Shown here: one piece after another, positions 1 to 7,075 of the stretch
Layout: each line of letters opens with the position of its first letter
Numbering within the stretch: position 1 is the first letter of the stretch
Origin: Nocardioidaceae bacterium SCSIO 66511
GTDB lineage: Bacteria > Actinomycetota > Actinomycetes > Propionibacteriales > Nocardioidaceae
Assembly: GCA_023100825.1 (NCBI GenBank)
Contig: CP095846.1
Location: forward strand, 3,596,001-3,660,000
Length of the DNA: 64,000 nucleotides
Direction: 5' to 3'
The notes under the pieces: generated by a model
What the model was told of the DNA's origin: nothing
The model's database searches: none
The model's input: only the letters and a program-made list of their open reading frames with translations
Program-made: the position numbers and the translations under genes

Positions 1-382
1 GGACACAGATGCGCTCAGACAGTTGCAGGTAGTTCGGTCCCCTCGGTGCACGCAGCGCGATGACCTGACAAGCCCACGGGTGGCGGACCAGATGCCGGAA
101 GTACGCAAGCATCAGTTCATCGAGCGTCGCGTCACGCGTTGCCGCCTGCAAGTCGGCGTCGGACCCGAGTGCATGGTCAAGCGCCAGGTCAAAGAGGTCG
201 TCGCTCGACGAAAGCCGGGAGTAGAGACTTGCCGCTGCGACGTCGAGGCGTTGCGCAACCGCCCGGACAGTCAGGGCATTTGGGCCACCTTCATCGAGAA
301 GCTCGGCAGCGACCTCCCCGACCTGCGCCACGTCGACTGCACGCGCGCGTTGCGCGGACTTCTGATGGGACCAATAGCTCAC
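1..382 (-). CDS. TetR-family regulator, 3-prime end cut by window edge
   Basis: This is the N-terminal part of a TetR/AcrR-type repressor that reads off the left edge. The chosen GTG start at 382 follows a purine-rich AAGGTGAG ribosome site, and no ATG is available upstream. Residues about 20-65 form a typical TetR helix-turn-helix, with ALTVRAVAQRLDVAAASLYS as the recognition region, followed by the start of the ligand-binding helices. It is divergent from the acetyltransferase at 420 across 37 bases, so it probably controls itself and that neighbour. The C-terminal half is outside the window and the ligand cannot be guessed. Confidence 0.8.
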   Translation of the reverse strand, partial: MSYWSHQKSAQRARAVDVAQVGEVAAELLDEGGPNALTVRAVAQRLDVAAASLYSRLSSSDDLFDLALDHALGSDADLQAATRDATLDELMLAYFRHLVRHPWACQVIALRAPRGPNYLQLSERICV

Positions 383-389
383 AATCTCA

Positions 390-410
390 CCTTATCCGAA
401 CAGTGTTAGG
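390..410. promoter_or_regulatory. weak dyad between TetR and GNAT genes
   Basis: The 37-base gap between the divergent TetR and GNAT genes holds an imperfect dyad with outer arms CCT and AGG and scattered inner matches (5 of 10 pairs). Its position fits an operator covering both promoters, but the symmetry is weak. Confidence 0.3.
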
Positions 411-419
411 TTAGGGAAC

Positions 420-1154
420 ATGTTGAAGGCTTCCCTGCTGCCACTCCGGAGCGACCGGGTCGTGCTCCGAGCCATGCGCCGCGAAGATGCCGGCGCGTAC
501 GCTGCCGGCACCAGTGATCCCTCCGTACGCGAGTACGCGCACCTACCCGAGCCGGAGTACACCGAAGAGTCCGTCCTCGCCCTCATCGAGGGACCCATCA
601 AGGAAGGCCTTGCCAGCGGTGACCTCGCCGTACTGACCATGACGGTCCCGTCAACCGACGAGTTCGCCGGCAGCCTCGTACTCTTCGGACCCACCGGCAC
701 CTCCATCGAGGTGGGCTTCTGGGTGCATCCCGACTATCGAGGTCGGGGGCTGTCCGCGGACGCCCTCGCACTCGCCCATGACTTCGCTCGACGCAGCGGG
801 TTCACCACCGTGACTGCCCGAACGGCCCCGAAGAACTCCGCATCCCAACGGACACTCGACCGCTCGGGCTACCTGAGGAGTGGATCGGCACCAGGCACCA
901 CACCAGCCGGCGAAAGCATGGACTTGCTGCACTACCGTCGCCCACTGGAACCACCCAACCCTTCGGGCTCAACGGACCTTCGCGAGAACGCCGTTGGACA
1001 GGGCGACGGATCCGTTTCCGAACCGGTGACGACTGCGGAAGCCCGGGATCAGCTACCGAACCCTGGCTCCCGCGATGCACAGACACATCGTGCTCCTCAC
1101 CAGCAGCAGAACGCCGCCCCGACCGGTCGAAGCACTGATCGCCCACCTGACTGA
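420..1154 (+). CDS. GNAT-family N-acetyltransferase (RimJ/RimL-like) with odd tail
   Basis: The protein should transfer an acetyl group from acetyl-CoA to an amine; the substrate is unknown. The GNAT fold spans residues 1-176. Acetyl-CoA motif A is YRGRGLSADAL at 106-116 and the distal NSASQRTLDRSGY motif is at 139-151. The family normally ends near residue 175-180, just after HYRRPLEP. Here a Pro/Gln/Arg-rich tail of about 66 residues follows with no recognisable domain, which suggests loss of an original stop codon or a late frameshift. The ATG follows AGGGA at close range. It is divergent from the TetR gene at 382. Confidence 0.8.
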   Translation: MLKASLLPLRSDRVVLRAMRREDAGAYAAGTSDPSVREYAHLPEPEYTEESVLALIEGPIKEGLASGDLAVLTMTVPSTDEFAGSLVLFGPTGTSIEVGFWVHPDYRGRGLSADALALAHDFARRSGFTTVTARTAPKNSASQRTLDRSGYLRSGSAPGTTPAGESMDLLHYRRPLEPPNPSGSTDLRENAVGQGDGSVSEPVTTAEARDQLPNPGSRDAQTHRAPHQQQNAAPTGRSTDRPPD

Positions 1155-1225
1155 GGCTTCCGGTGAACCGAACGTCGACCCGTCCCCGACGTGAGACAGA
1201 CGTTCGGCACCCGAGAGACAAAGCC

Positions 1226-1253
1226 TTGACATCCTACCCTGATGCCGTAACCT
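1226..1253 (+). promoter_or_regulatory. promoter of the CGNR regulator operon
   Basis: A consensus -35 box TTGACA (1226-1231) is followed after 16 bases by TAACCT (1248-1253), a plausible -10 box. The -10 box lies inside the left arm of the nested dyad at 1244-1293, so a protein bound there would block the polymerase. Confidence 0.5.
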
Positions 1254-1293
1254 GACATGCCAGTTACTACTAACTGGTCAAACAGGTTACGGC
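1244..1293. promoter_or_regulatory. concentric nested inverted repeats, likely operator
   Basis: Two perfect inverted repeats share one centre at 1268.5. The outer arms are GCCGTAACCTG (1244-1254) and CAGGTTACGGC (1283-1293), 11 bases each. The inner arms are CCAGTTA (1260-1266) and TAACTGG (1271-1277) around a 4-base loop. Each arm carries a GTTA or TAAC core, so this could be several half-sites for one regulator. It lies 14-63 bases before the start of the CGNR gene and overlaps its -10 box. As RNA it would form a hairpin with a symmetric internal loop. Confidence 0.6.
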
Positions 1294-1306
1294 GAAGGGT
1301 CGGGGC

Positions 1307-1903
1307 ATGGTGCAGCAGATCCGGACATGGGATGGACAGGAGTGGCGGTTTGATCCAGGTGCCCTGTTCCTGGACTTCGTCTACACCGGCGACTTTGAAG
1401 TCGGCCCTTGGCGCGAAGGAATGGTCTTCACCGCCCAGGAGCTCGATGCGTGGCTCGCAGAGCACGTCGCGCGCGACCTCAAACCTGCGACCCCGCATGA
1501 GCTCGAGCAGGCTCTCGCGCTGCGCGAGTGCCTCACCCGGCTCGTCAAGGCCGCCGCGGGGATTGGCGATCAGGCCGACGACGGCGATGTTTCGTTCGTC
1601 TCGCGGGTCGCGTCCCGCCCTGACGTCCCGCCGGTATTCCCGGGCCACCTGCCGGAGGGTGATTCGAAGACGGATCATGCGCTGTCGACCATCGCGCGCG
1701 ACGCAGTCATCCATCTGCGCGACCACTCTGACCGGCTACGCAATTGCAACGGCCTGGACTGCCCGATGGTCTTCCTCGACCTGTCGCGCGCCGGCAAGCG
1801 CACGTGGTGCTCCATGTCCCGCTGCGGCAATAGAGCCAAAGCCCGCGCCTTCAGATCCAGGATTGCCGACCAGAAGAGCACTAGAGGAGGAGCAACGAAA
1901 TGA
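1307..1903 (+). CDS. CGNR zinc-finger transcriptional regulator
   Basis: This 198-residue protein has the two-part build of the CGNR family, with an N-terminal ABATE-type domain (residues about 17-130) and a C-terminal zinc-binding DNA-binding motif. The presumed zinc ligands are Cys147, Cys152, Cys168 and Cys173, the last inside the diagnostic CGNR at 173-176, followed by the basic stretch AKARAF. It is the first gene of a two-gene operon; its stop overlaps the start of the reductase gene in ATGA. The concentric palindrome upstream is its likely autoregulatory site. The inducer is unknown. Confidence 0.85.
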   Translation: MVQQIRTWDGQEWRFDPGALFLDFVYTGDFEVGPWREGMVFTAQELDAWLAEHVARDLKPATPHELEQALALRECLTRLVKAAAGIGDQADDGDVSFVSRVASRPDVPPVFPGHLPEGDSKTDHALSTIARDAVIHLRDHSDRLRNCNGLDCPMVFLDLSRAGKRTWCSMSRCGNRAKARAFRSRIADQKSTRGGATK

Positions 1904-2478
1904 CCCGACACATCGTCATCACCGAGAACATCACCCTGGACGGAGTGGTCGAGAACGATGGCACGTGGTTCGACCCGACCGACGACTCCGAGCAAGGGCG
2001 AGAACTCGCGCAGGTCACCCAGGAGCATGCCGCAGCATCGGACGGTTTCCTCGTGGGACGCGTCACTTTCGAGGAGATGCGAGGGTTTTGGCCTCGCCAG
2101 GACGACGATAAGACCGGCGTGACCAACCACCTCAATCGCGTCGAGAAGTACGTCGTCTCCCGCAGCCTCGTCGATCCGCAGTGGGACGGGACAACGGTCC
2201 TACGCGGCGGCGATGGCCTCGAGCATGAGCTACGCGACCTCAAAACCCGCAACGGCAGCGACATCGTGCTCACCGGGAGCATCTCGCTCGCACAGCAGAT
2301 CCTGGCGCTCAACCTGGTCGACGAACTCCGCCTCTTCATCTACCCGGTCGTCGCCGGATCCGGCCGAAAGCTGTTCCCCGACGACTTCAGCATGCGTGAT
2401 CTCACGCTGGTCGAGAGCCAGGCGTTCACTGGAGGCGTCGTACTGCTGCGCTACGCAAGATCAGACGCGGCGGCCTGA
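1900..2478 (+). CDS. dihydrofolate reductase-like (RibD C-terminal domain) protein
   Basis: This 192-residue protein belongs to the YyaP/YwjB-like branch of the RibD C-terminal/DHFR fold and should bind NAD(P)H. Visible landmarks are the N-terminal strand with the SLDG-like TLDGVVEN, LVGRVTFEEM at about 51-60, the LTGSISLAQQIL nucleotide-binding segment and the YPVVAGSGRKLF strand. It is translationally coupled to the CGNR regulator through an ATGA overlap, so the regulator probably controls it. True folate reduction is unlikely in this subfamily; the physiological substrate is unknown. Its last 18 bases overlap the convergent GNAT gene. Confidence 0.85.
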   Translation: MTRHIVITENITLDGVVENDGTWFDPTDDSEQGRELAQVTQEHAAASDGFLVGRVTFEEMRGFWPRQDDDKTGVTNHLNRVEKYVVSRSLVDPQWDGTTVLRGGDGLEHELRDLKTRNGSDIVLTGSISLAQQILALNLVDELRLFIYPVVAGSGRKLFPDDFSMRDLTLVESQAFTGGVVLLRYARSDAAA

Positions 2479-2973
2479 GCCCCGCAGACCCACGTCGCCG
2501 ACCCAGCGCGTCTCACCATCGATCACATCGTCGCTTGCCACCATTCCGAGATGGAGGGCAACACGCTGCGACGCCAAGTGGTCCGGATGGATGTGCGCGA
2601 CCACATGGCGTACACCCCAGTCGGCGAGAGACGCCACCAGCAATTCGGCGGCTCGCTTCGCGTACCCGCGCCCCTGCCACGGTCGACCAATCACCCAGGC
2701 GATTTCGACGTGGTCACGGTCGACGGGGACGGTCGCCTGAACGTATCCGATCGGCTGCCTGTCCAACGTGACCACGAGATTGACCCACCTCTGGCTTCCG
2801 TCGGGAGAGTGACCAGTGACTTGCGCGGAATACCGCCGGACCAACTCCGGCTCCGTCGGAGGCTCCCCGCCCGTATGGCGGTAGAGCGATGGGTCTGCGA
2901 GGACCGAGGTCATCGCCGCGGCATCGTCTACGACCAGAGGGCGAAGTCTCAGCACCTCATCCCGGCCACTCAC
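2461..2973 (-). CDS. GNAT-family N-acetyltransferase
   Basis: The 170-residue protein is a RimJ/RimL-like acetyltransferase with core EIAWVIGRPWQGRGYAKRAA, in which GRPWQGRGYA is the acetyl-CoA loop, followed by an ASQRVALHLGM distal motif. I chose the GTG at 2973 because it overlaps the stop of the upstream TetR gene in GTGA. A longer frame upstream would run 120 bases inside the TetR gene and has no family similarity. The pair is co-transcribed, so the TetR protein probably controls this enzyme as well as the divergent dehydrogenase. The substrate is unknown. Confidence 0.8.
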   Translation of the reverse strand: MSGRDEVLRLRPLVVDDAAAMTSVLADPSLYRHTGGEPPTEPELVRRYSAQVTGHSPDGSQRWVNLVVTLDRQPIGYVQATVPVDRDHVEIAWVIGRPWQGRGYAKRAAELLVASLADWGVRHVVAHIHPDHLASQRVALHLGMVASDDVIDGETRWVGDVGLRGSGRRV

Positions 2974-3551
2974 TGCTTCGTCCGCGGGTGAAACATCTCC
3001 CGGACAGCGGTTTCGAGCGCGCGCTTGCGACGCTCGTGGAGTTCTCCGGGGTCCGCCGCAGAGGCGACGGCCGTGATCGAGTTCTGGGCCCACGTTGCCG
3101 CTATGGAGATCAGGAGCGACCAGATGTCCGCGGGATCGAGATCCTCGCGAGTCGTGCCCGCGGCCTGCGCGCGTGCGATGTCATCGCGGTGTTTCGCGTC
3201 GTGGTCTTCCATGCCGGGATAGAGGTAACCCTCGGGTTCCTGTTCGAGGCGTTTCCACATGAGCAGCCGCACGAGTGCAGGGTCACCGAGGTAGTCCTCG
3301 TAAAGGCGCACGGCATAGCCGGGGAGATCGTCGGGGGTGAACGGGACACGATGCTTGTTCGCGATGACGTGCGACTCGAAGACCCGGTCGAACAGTGTGT
3401 CCTTACCCCCGAAGTACGCGTAGATCATCGGCTTGCTCGCGCCAGCGTTCGCGGCAATCCGGTCGACTCGGGCACCGGCGAGGCCGTGCACGGTGAACTC
3501 CGTGGTAGCCGCAGCGAGGATCTGCGCCCGGGTCTGCTCAGCCGATGACAT
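2970..3551 (-). CDS. TetR-family regulator (controls ADH and GNAT)
   Basis: This 193-residue repressor carries a TetR helix-turn-helix at residues about 10-55 (RVDRIAANAGASKPMIYAYF). I chose the ATG at 3551 (MSSAEQTRAQIL) because an upstream ATG at 3584 lies inside the palindromic operator. It is divergent from the alcohol dehydrogenase at 3605 and overlaps the downstream GNAT gene by four bases. The perfect 18-bp palindrome between it and the dehydrogenase is almost certainly its binding site. Confidence 0.9.
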   Translation of the reverse strand: MSSAEQTRAQILAAATTEFTVHGLAGARVDRIAANAGASKPMIYAYFGGKDTLFDRVFESHVIANKHRVPFTPDDLPGYAVRLYEDYLGDPALVRLLMWKRLEQEPEGYLYPGMEDHDAKHRDDIARAQAAGTTREDLDPADIWSLLISIAATWAQNSITAVASAADPGELHERRKRALETAVREMFHPRTKQ

Positions 3552-3574
3552 GCGCTCGAGACTATCGAAGATCG

Positions 3575-3598
3575 ATGCTACCAACTAGTTGGTAGTAT
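3575..3598. promoter_or_regulatory. TetR operator between regulator and ADH
   Basis: CTACCAACTAGTTGGTAG (3578-3595) is a perfect 18-bp palindrome. With one mismatched pair it extends to 24 bp (3575-3598). It sits centrally in the 53-base gap between the divergent TetR and dehydrogenase genes and ends 6 bases before the dehydrogenase ATG. Confidence 0.8.
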
Positions 3599-3604
3599 CG
3601 CTGC

Positions 3605-4651
3605 ATGCCCACATCTGCACTCCTTTCCCCCTCCCTTGGCCAGCCACTTCGTCTCACCTCGATCGAGCGCCGCGCACTTCGCCCGGACGATGTCGACGTT
3701 CGCGTCACGTACTGCGGCGTGTGCCACAGCGACCTGCATGCGCTGGGCGCACGTCCTGCCGGAGTGGACGCGCCACTCGTGCCCGGTCATGAGTTCGTCG
3801 GCGAGGTCGTCGCCGTAGGAGACGCGGTGACCGACTTCGCGCCGGGCGACCCGGTCGCGGTCGGGAACATCGTCGATTCCTGTGGCACCTGCCGGATGTG
3901 CCAAGCGGGGCAGGAAAACTTCTGCGCGGAGTTCCCCACACTTACCTACGGCGGGCAAGACCGGGTCGACGGCAACCCGACGCAAGGCGCGTACGCGCAG
4001 CGATATGTCGTCCGCGACCGGTTTGTCTACCACCTCCCCGCGGGGCTGGATCCCGCGGCAATAGCACCCCTACTGTGCGCCGGCGTCACCGTGTGGGAGC
4101 CGCTGCGATCGGCGAACGTCACACAGGGAACTCGCCTCGGAGTCGTGGGACTGGGTGGCCTGGGTCACCTCGCCGTTCGACTCGGTGCCGCCCTGGGCGC
4201 CGCGGTCACAGTGTTCACCACATCGGCAGTCAAGACCGCCGACGCGAAACGGCTCGGCGCATCGCGCGTCGTGGTCTCCGACGACACCGCCACAATGAAG
4301 GAGACTACCGGCACCCTCGACGTCATCATCGATACCGCCTCAGGTTCGCACGAGCTCGCGCCGTACCTTCGCGCGCTCGACCTGGACGGGACGCTCTTCG
4401 TCGTCGGACACCTCGCACCCATCGAGGTAGCGGCGATCGATCTGTTGATCGGTCGCAAGCGCATCGCATCGGCGGGCAGCGGCGGGCGCCACTACACGCA
4501 GGACCTCCTCGACTTCTGCGCCGCACACGACATCACAGCCGACGTCGAGGTCATCGCCGCGTTCAACGTCAATGACGCGCTCGACCGCCTCGCGCGCAAT
4601 GATGTCCGCTATCGCTTCGTCCTGGACATGGCACAACTCCACGATGACTGA
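3605..4651 (+). CDS. zinc-dependent alcohol dehydrogenase (CAD/YahK-like MDR)
   Basis: The 348-residue medium-chain dehydrogenase should interconvert an alcohol and an aldehyde with NAD(P)H. The catalytic zinc ligands are Cys37 (CGVCHSDLH), His62 (PGHE) and Cys158 (LLCAGVTVWEP). The structural zinc cysteines are 93, 96, 99 and 107. The dinucleotide loop GLGGLG is at 182-187. The spacing matches the cinnamyl-alcohol-dehydrogenase/YahK group of broad aldehyde reductases. It is divergent from the TetR gene at 3551 and shares its operator, so it is probably induced by a toxic aldehyde or alcohol; that role is inferred. Confidence 0.92.
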   Translation: MPTSALLSPSLGQPLRLTSIERRALRPDDVDVRVTYCGVCHSDLHALGARPAGVDAPLVPGHEFVGEVVAVGDAVTDFAPGDPVAVGNIVDSCGTCRMCQAGQENFCAEFPTLTYGGQDRVDGNPTQGAYAQRYVVRDRFVYHLPAGLDPAAIAPLLCAGVTVWEPLRSANVTQGTRLGVVGLGGLGHLAVRLGAALGAAVTVFTTSAVKTADAKRLGASRVVVSDDTATMKETTGTLDVIIDTASGSHELAPYLRALDLDGTLFVVGHLAPIEVAAIDLLIGRKRIASAGSGGRHYTQDLLDFCAAHDITADVEVIAAFNVNDALDRLARNDVRYRFVLDMAQLHDD

Positions 4652-4656
4652 CGATC

Positions 4657-4673
4657 TTGAAGCGGAACTCCAC
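4657..4673. repeat. ychF 3-prime-end-like remnant (copy D)
   Basis: Five bases after the dehydrogenase stop the plus strand reads TTGAAGCGGAACTCCAC. Its reverse complement encodes V-E-F-R-F-K, close to the conserved VVEFRFNV end of the ychF gene at 11272. It shares the 14 bases TTGAAGCGGAACTC with the copy at 7960 and has the same orientation. It marks the border between two gene modules and is not part of a recognisable gene. Confidence 0.5.
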
Positions 4674-4714
4674 CCACTACCCACACGCAGGGCAGTGTCT
4701 GCGGGCCCGCACGG

Positions 4715-5308
4715 TCAGACTGACGCACACGGAGATGTGCAGATCCCGTCGAGCACGAACGCGGTTCGTCGATCGTAATCGGCGCGAGGCGGCCGACCGC
4801 CGTGTTTGAGCGACAGAGCATTGTCGCGGACGAGTGCTTGAAAGTCACCGGGGGTGAATCCGAGGGCTAAGGCGCCTGCGGCATGTCCTTGTGCGACAAG
4901 GCTGTCGTGGAACGCTTCTCCTGCGTGGCACAGGGCAAGCAGAGACTCGGAGTCGCGGTACTCCTGCAGCAGGACATCGTTGACTGCCGGAAGTCGATAT
5001 TGCAGATCGCGGAGTGCACAGATGTAGGAGCAGATACGCTCACGGACTCCGGCAGCGGAGCGCGCATCGTCGATGACAGTTCGCAGCTCCGCCGCGACGA
5101 CGTCGTCAATGACGGCATCGATCAACCCGACCCTTCCCCCGAGTCGGTTGAAGATGGTCGCCTTACTCACCCCAGCAACCGCGGCGACCTCCTCGAGCGG
5201 CGCAGTGAGCCCTCGTTCCCGGAACACCTGAACCGCCGCGCTCCGGATCCGATCGACGTTTCGACGGGCGTCCGAGCGGAGAGCGGGCTCGCCACCGGGG
5301 TGGGGCAT
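4715..5308 (-). CDS. TetR-family regulator
   Basis: The 197-residue repressor has its helix-turn-helix at residues about 20-62 (PLEEVAAVAGVSKATIFNRL). The remainder is helical and resembles regulators of NmrA-like reductases. It is divergent from the reductase at 5490, and the 181-base gap holds a perfect palindrome at 5384-5400. Its 3-prime end faces the dehydrogenase. A 12-bp perfect palindrome TGCGGGCCCGCA (4700-4711) beside its stop may help terminate both convergent transcripts. Confidence 0.88.
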   Translation of the reverse strand: MPHPGGEPALRSDARRNVDRIRSAAVQVFRERGLTAPLEEVAAVAGVSKATIFNRLGGRVGLIDAVIDDVVAAELRTVIDDARSAAGVRERICSYICALRDLQYRLPAVNDVLLQEYRDSESLLALCHAGEAFHDSLVAQGHAAGALALGFTPGDFQALVRDNALSLKHGGRPPRADYDRRTAFVLDGICTSPCASV

Positions 5309-5383
5309 GGTGAGGGTCCTTCCGCGTCGAAAACTAACTTGACCCTACCAGTCACGTTAAGGCAGGATGCGGTTGCGATGAAC

Positions 5384-5400
5384 TTGACCAACGTGGTCAA
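5384..5400. promoter_or_regulatory. operator between TetR and NmrA-like gene
   Basis: TTGACCA (5384-5390) and TGGTCAA (5394-5400) form a perfect dyad around ACG. A second AACTTGACC half-site occurs at 5336-5344, 45 bases upstream of the AACTTGACC at 5381-5389. This arrangement fits a TetR dimer site plus an auxiliary half-site. Confidence 0.65.
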
Positions 5401-5489
5401 TTTTAGACTGCACCGCTCGCGCAGTCGCGTCGTCGGCGCCATGACCGGGCACGACGCCGGCCCACCGCCTTGCCAGAAAGGACCAATGG

Positions 5490-6344
5490 ATGATCATCGT
5501 TACCGGAGCTACTGGCGTTCTCAATGGGGCTGTCGTGGACCAACTCCTCAAGAAGATCCCACCCGAGCGACTCGGCGTCAGTGTTCGCGATCCCACGCGT
5601 GCGACACACCTGGCCGACCGCGGCGTCCGTGTACGGCAAGGGAGTTACGACGACCCTGCTGCGCTGCGCCACTCGTTCGCTGACGCCGAACAGATCCTGC
5701 TGGTCTCCTCCAGCGATCTCACTGCTGATGTCGTCGCGCAGCACCAGAGGGCAATAGATGCGGCCGTCGACGCGGGTGCTCAACGGATCTTGTACACGAG
5801 CGCACACGGAGCGGGATTTGATACCCCCTACCCCCCGCTCGCGATCCACGCCGCCACCGAACAGCACCTCGCGGCTTCCGGAGTCGCCTGGACCGCGTTA
5901 CGCAACGGCTTCTACGGTGACCCTGCCCAGTTGCTGGGTCCGTGGCAGGATACGGCGATGATCGCCATGCCCGCCGACGGCGCCTTCTCGTGGATCGATC
6001 GGCGAGATGCCGCGGAGGCCGCCGCCGCGATCCTCACCGACGATGACCCGGTTGAGGGCCCGGTCGACCTGACGCTGCCTTGCCCCGTCACCCTCGCGGA
6101 CTTCGCTGCTTCCGCGTCCGAGATCACCGGTCGCCGGATTACGCGTCTCGTCGTCGACGACGAGACGTGGGTGGCCGAGGCGACGGCCAGCGGAGTCTCC
6201 GAGGCGGCCGCACGCTTCACCCTGTCGATGTTCCAGGCAACGAGGAGCGGGCACTTCTCGGGTTCGGACCCCACACTCACGCGTCTCCTGGGGCGCAGAC
6301 CCCGCAGCATCACCGATCAGCTAAAGGATCTGGGTGTCCGGTGA
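5490..6344 (+). CDS. NmrA-like NAD(P)H-binding oxidoreductase (QOR2/YtfG type)
   Basis: The 284-residue protein is an atypical short-chain reductase of the NmrA/HSCARG group. Members include NAD(P)H:quinone oxidoreductase 2 (YtfG) and redox sensors. The nucleotide loop is TGATGVLNG at residues 5-13. The usual second glycine of TGATGxLG is replaced by Asn here. There is no SDR YxxxK catalytic pair, as expected for the family. It is divergent from the TetR gene at 5308 and is probably de-repressed by an electrophile or quinone. A small hairpin at 6333-6348 (arms GGTGTC/GACACC) straddles its stop. Confidence 0.88.
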   Translation: MIIVTGATGVLNGAVVDQLLKKIPPERLGVSVRDPTRATHLADRGVRVRQGSYDDPAALRHSFADAEQILLVSSSDLTADVVAQHQRAIDAAVDAGAQRILYTSAHGAGFDTPYPPLAIHAATEQHLAASGVAWTALRNGFYGDPAQLLGPWQDTAMIAMPADGAFSWIDRRDAAEAAAAILTDDDPVEGPVDLTLPCPVTLADFAASASEITGRRITRLVVDDETWVAEATASGVSEAAARFTLSMFQATRSGHFSGSDPTLTRLLGRRPRSITDQLKDLGVR

Positions 6345-6419
6345 CACCTGGCCAGACCGACTTCCTACACATTGACGACCATCACCTCGCGGGCCCGGAG
6401 CAGGTGACCCGACTGCCGG

Positions 6420-7016
6420 TTAGCCGCCAACGAGGGATGGGGCGAGGACCGCAGTCGCGAAGCGCTCCACATCCGCTCGGCTCGGCCTTCGCTTGTCGCG
6501 GTCAGAGAAGAGCAGATGCCCACCCCCGACCAGCGACATGGCCAGCGCATCGACGTCAGTGTCCTGCGCTATCCGCCCTCCGTCTCGTTCGGCGGCCAGG
6601 TACGCGATGACGGCTTCCGTCGACTCCGCCAGGATGGCGATGCCACCCGCGGCGGTCGCCTTGCGCAGCCTGGCTCGCAGTTCGTCGCGGAACGTGATCA
6701 GCGGGATGATCGCCACCGGCACCGGACCGAAGAGGTCGACCAGAGCGGATGAGAGGTTGCTTGCCACGGTTCTGGACCCGACTGACTCCTGCAGCTCAGC
6801 CGCTCCTCGCGACAACCGGTCCATCCGGTCGAGCACCAACTCCGCGAGGAACTCATCGAAATCCGCGAAGTGCCGATGCAGGACGCCTTTCGCACAACCA
6901 GCCTCGGCGGTGACGGCACGACTGGTCAGCGCGTTGGGGCCTTCGCGCAACAGCACCCGCTCGGCGGCGTCGAACAACTGTTGCCGGGCATCTGGCAGAT
7001 GCACTCCAGACGGCAC
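6420..7016 (-). CDS. TetR-family regulator with tandem operators
   Basis: I place the start at GTG 7016 because it follows an ideal AGGAGA site with 5-base spacing. ATGs at 7046 and 7067 lie inside two operator palindromes and lack a ribosome site. The helix-turn-helix is at about residues 25-55 (ALTSRAVTAEAGCAKGVLHR) and the C-terminal part is a typical TetR ligand domain. It is divergent from the methyltransferase at 7068, which should be its target. Confidence 0.85.
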   Translation of the reverse strand: MPSGVHLPDARQQLFDAAERVLLREGPNALTSRAVTAEAGCAKGVLHRHFADFDEFLAELVLDRMDRLSRGAAELQESVGSRTVASNLSSALVDLFGPVPVAIIPLITFRDELRARLRKATAAGGIAILAESTEAVIAYLAAERDGGRIAQDTDVDALAMSLVGGGHLLFSDRDKRRPSRADVERFATAVLAPSLVGG

Positions 7017-7038
7017 ATCTTCTCCTGGTCGATTGCAA

Positions 7039-7075
7039 GTGGGCATGCGCCCACCTAGAGTGGGCACATGCCCAC
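7039..7075. promoter_or_regulatory. tandem TetR operators, 21 bp apart
   Basis: Two copies of GTGGGC-N4-GCCCAC occur at 7039-7054 and 7060-7075. Their centres are exactly 21 bp apart, two helical turns, so two dimers would bind the same face of the DNA. The second copy contains the annotated ATG (7068) of the methyltransferase, so a bound repressor would sit on its start codon. Confidence 0.75.

Noticed and set aside
2974-3093. 40-residue N-terminal extension of the second GNAT gene
   Set aside because: It lies entirely inside the TetR gene in another frame, and the GTGA overlap gives a better start.
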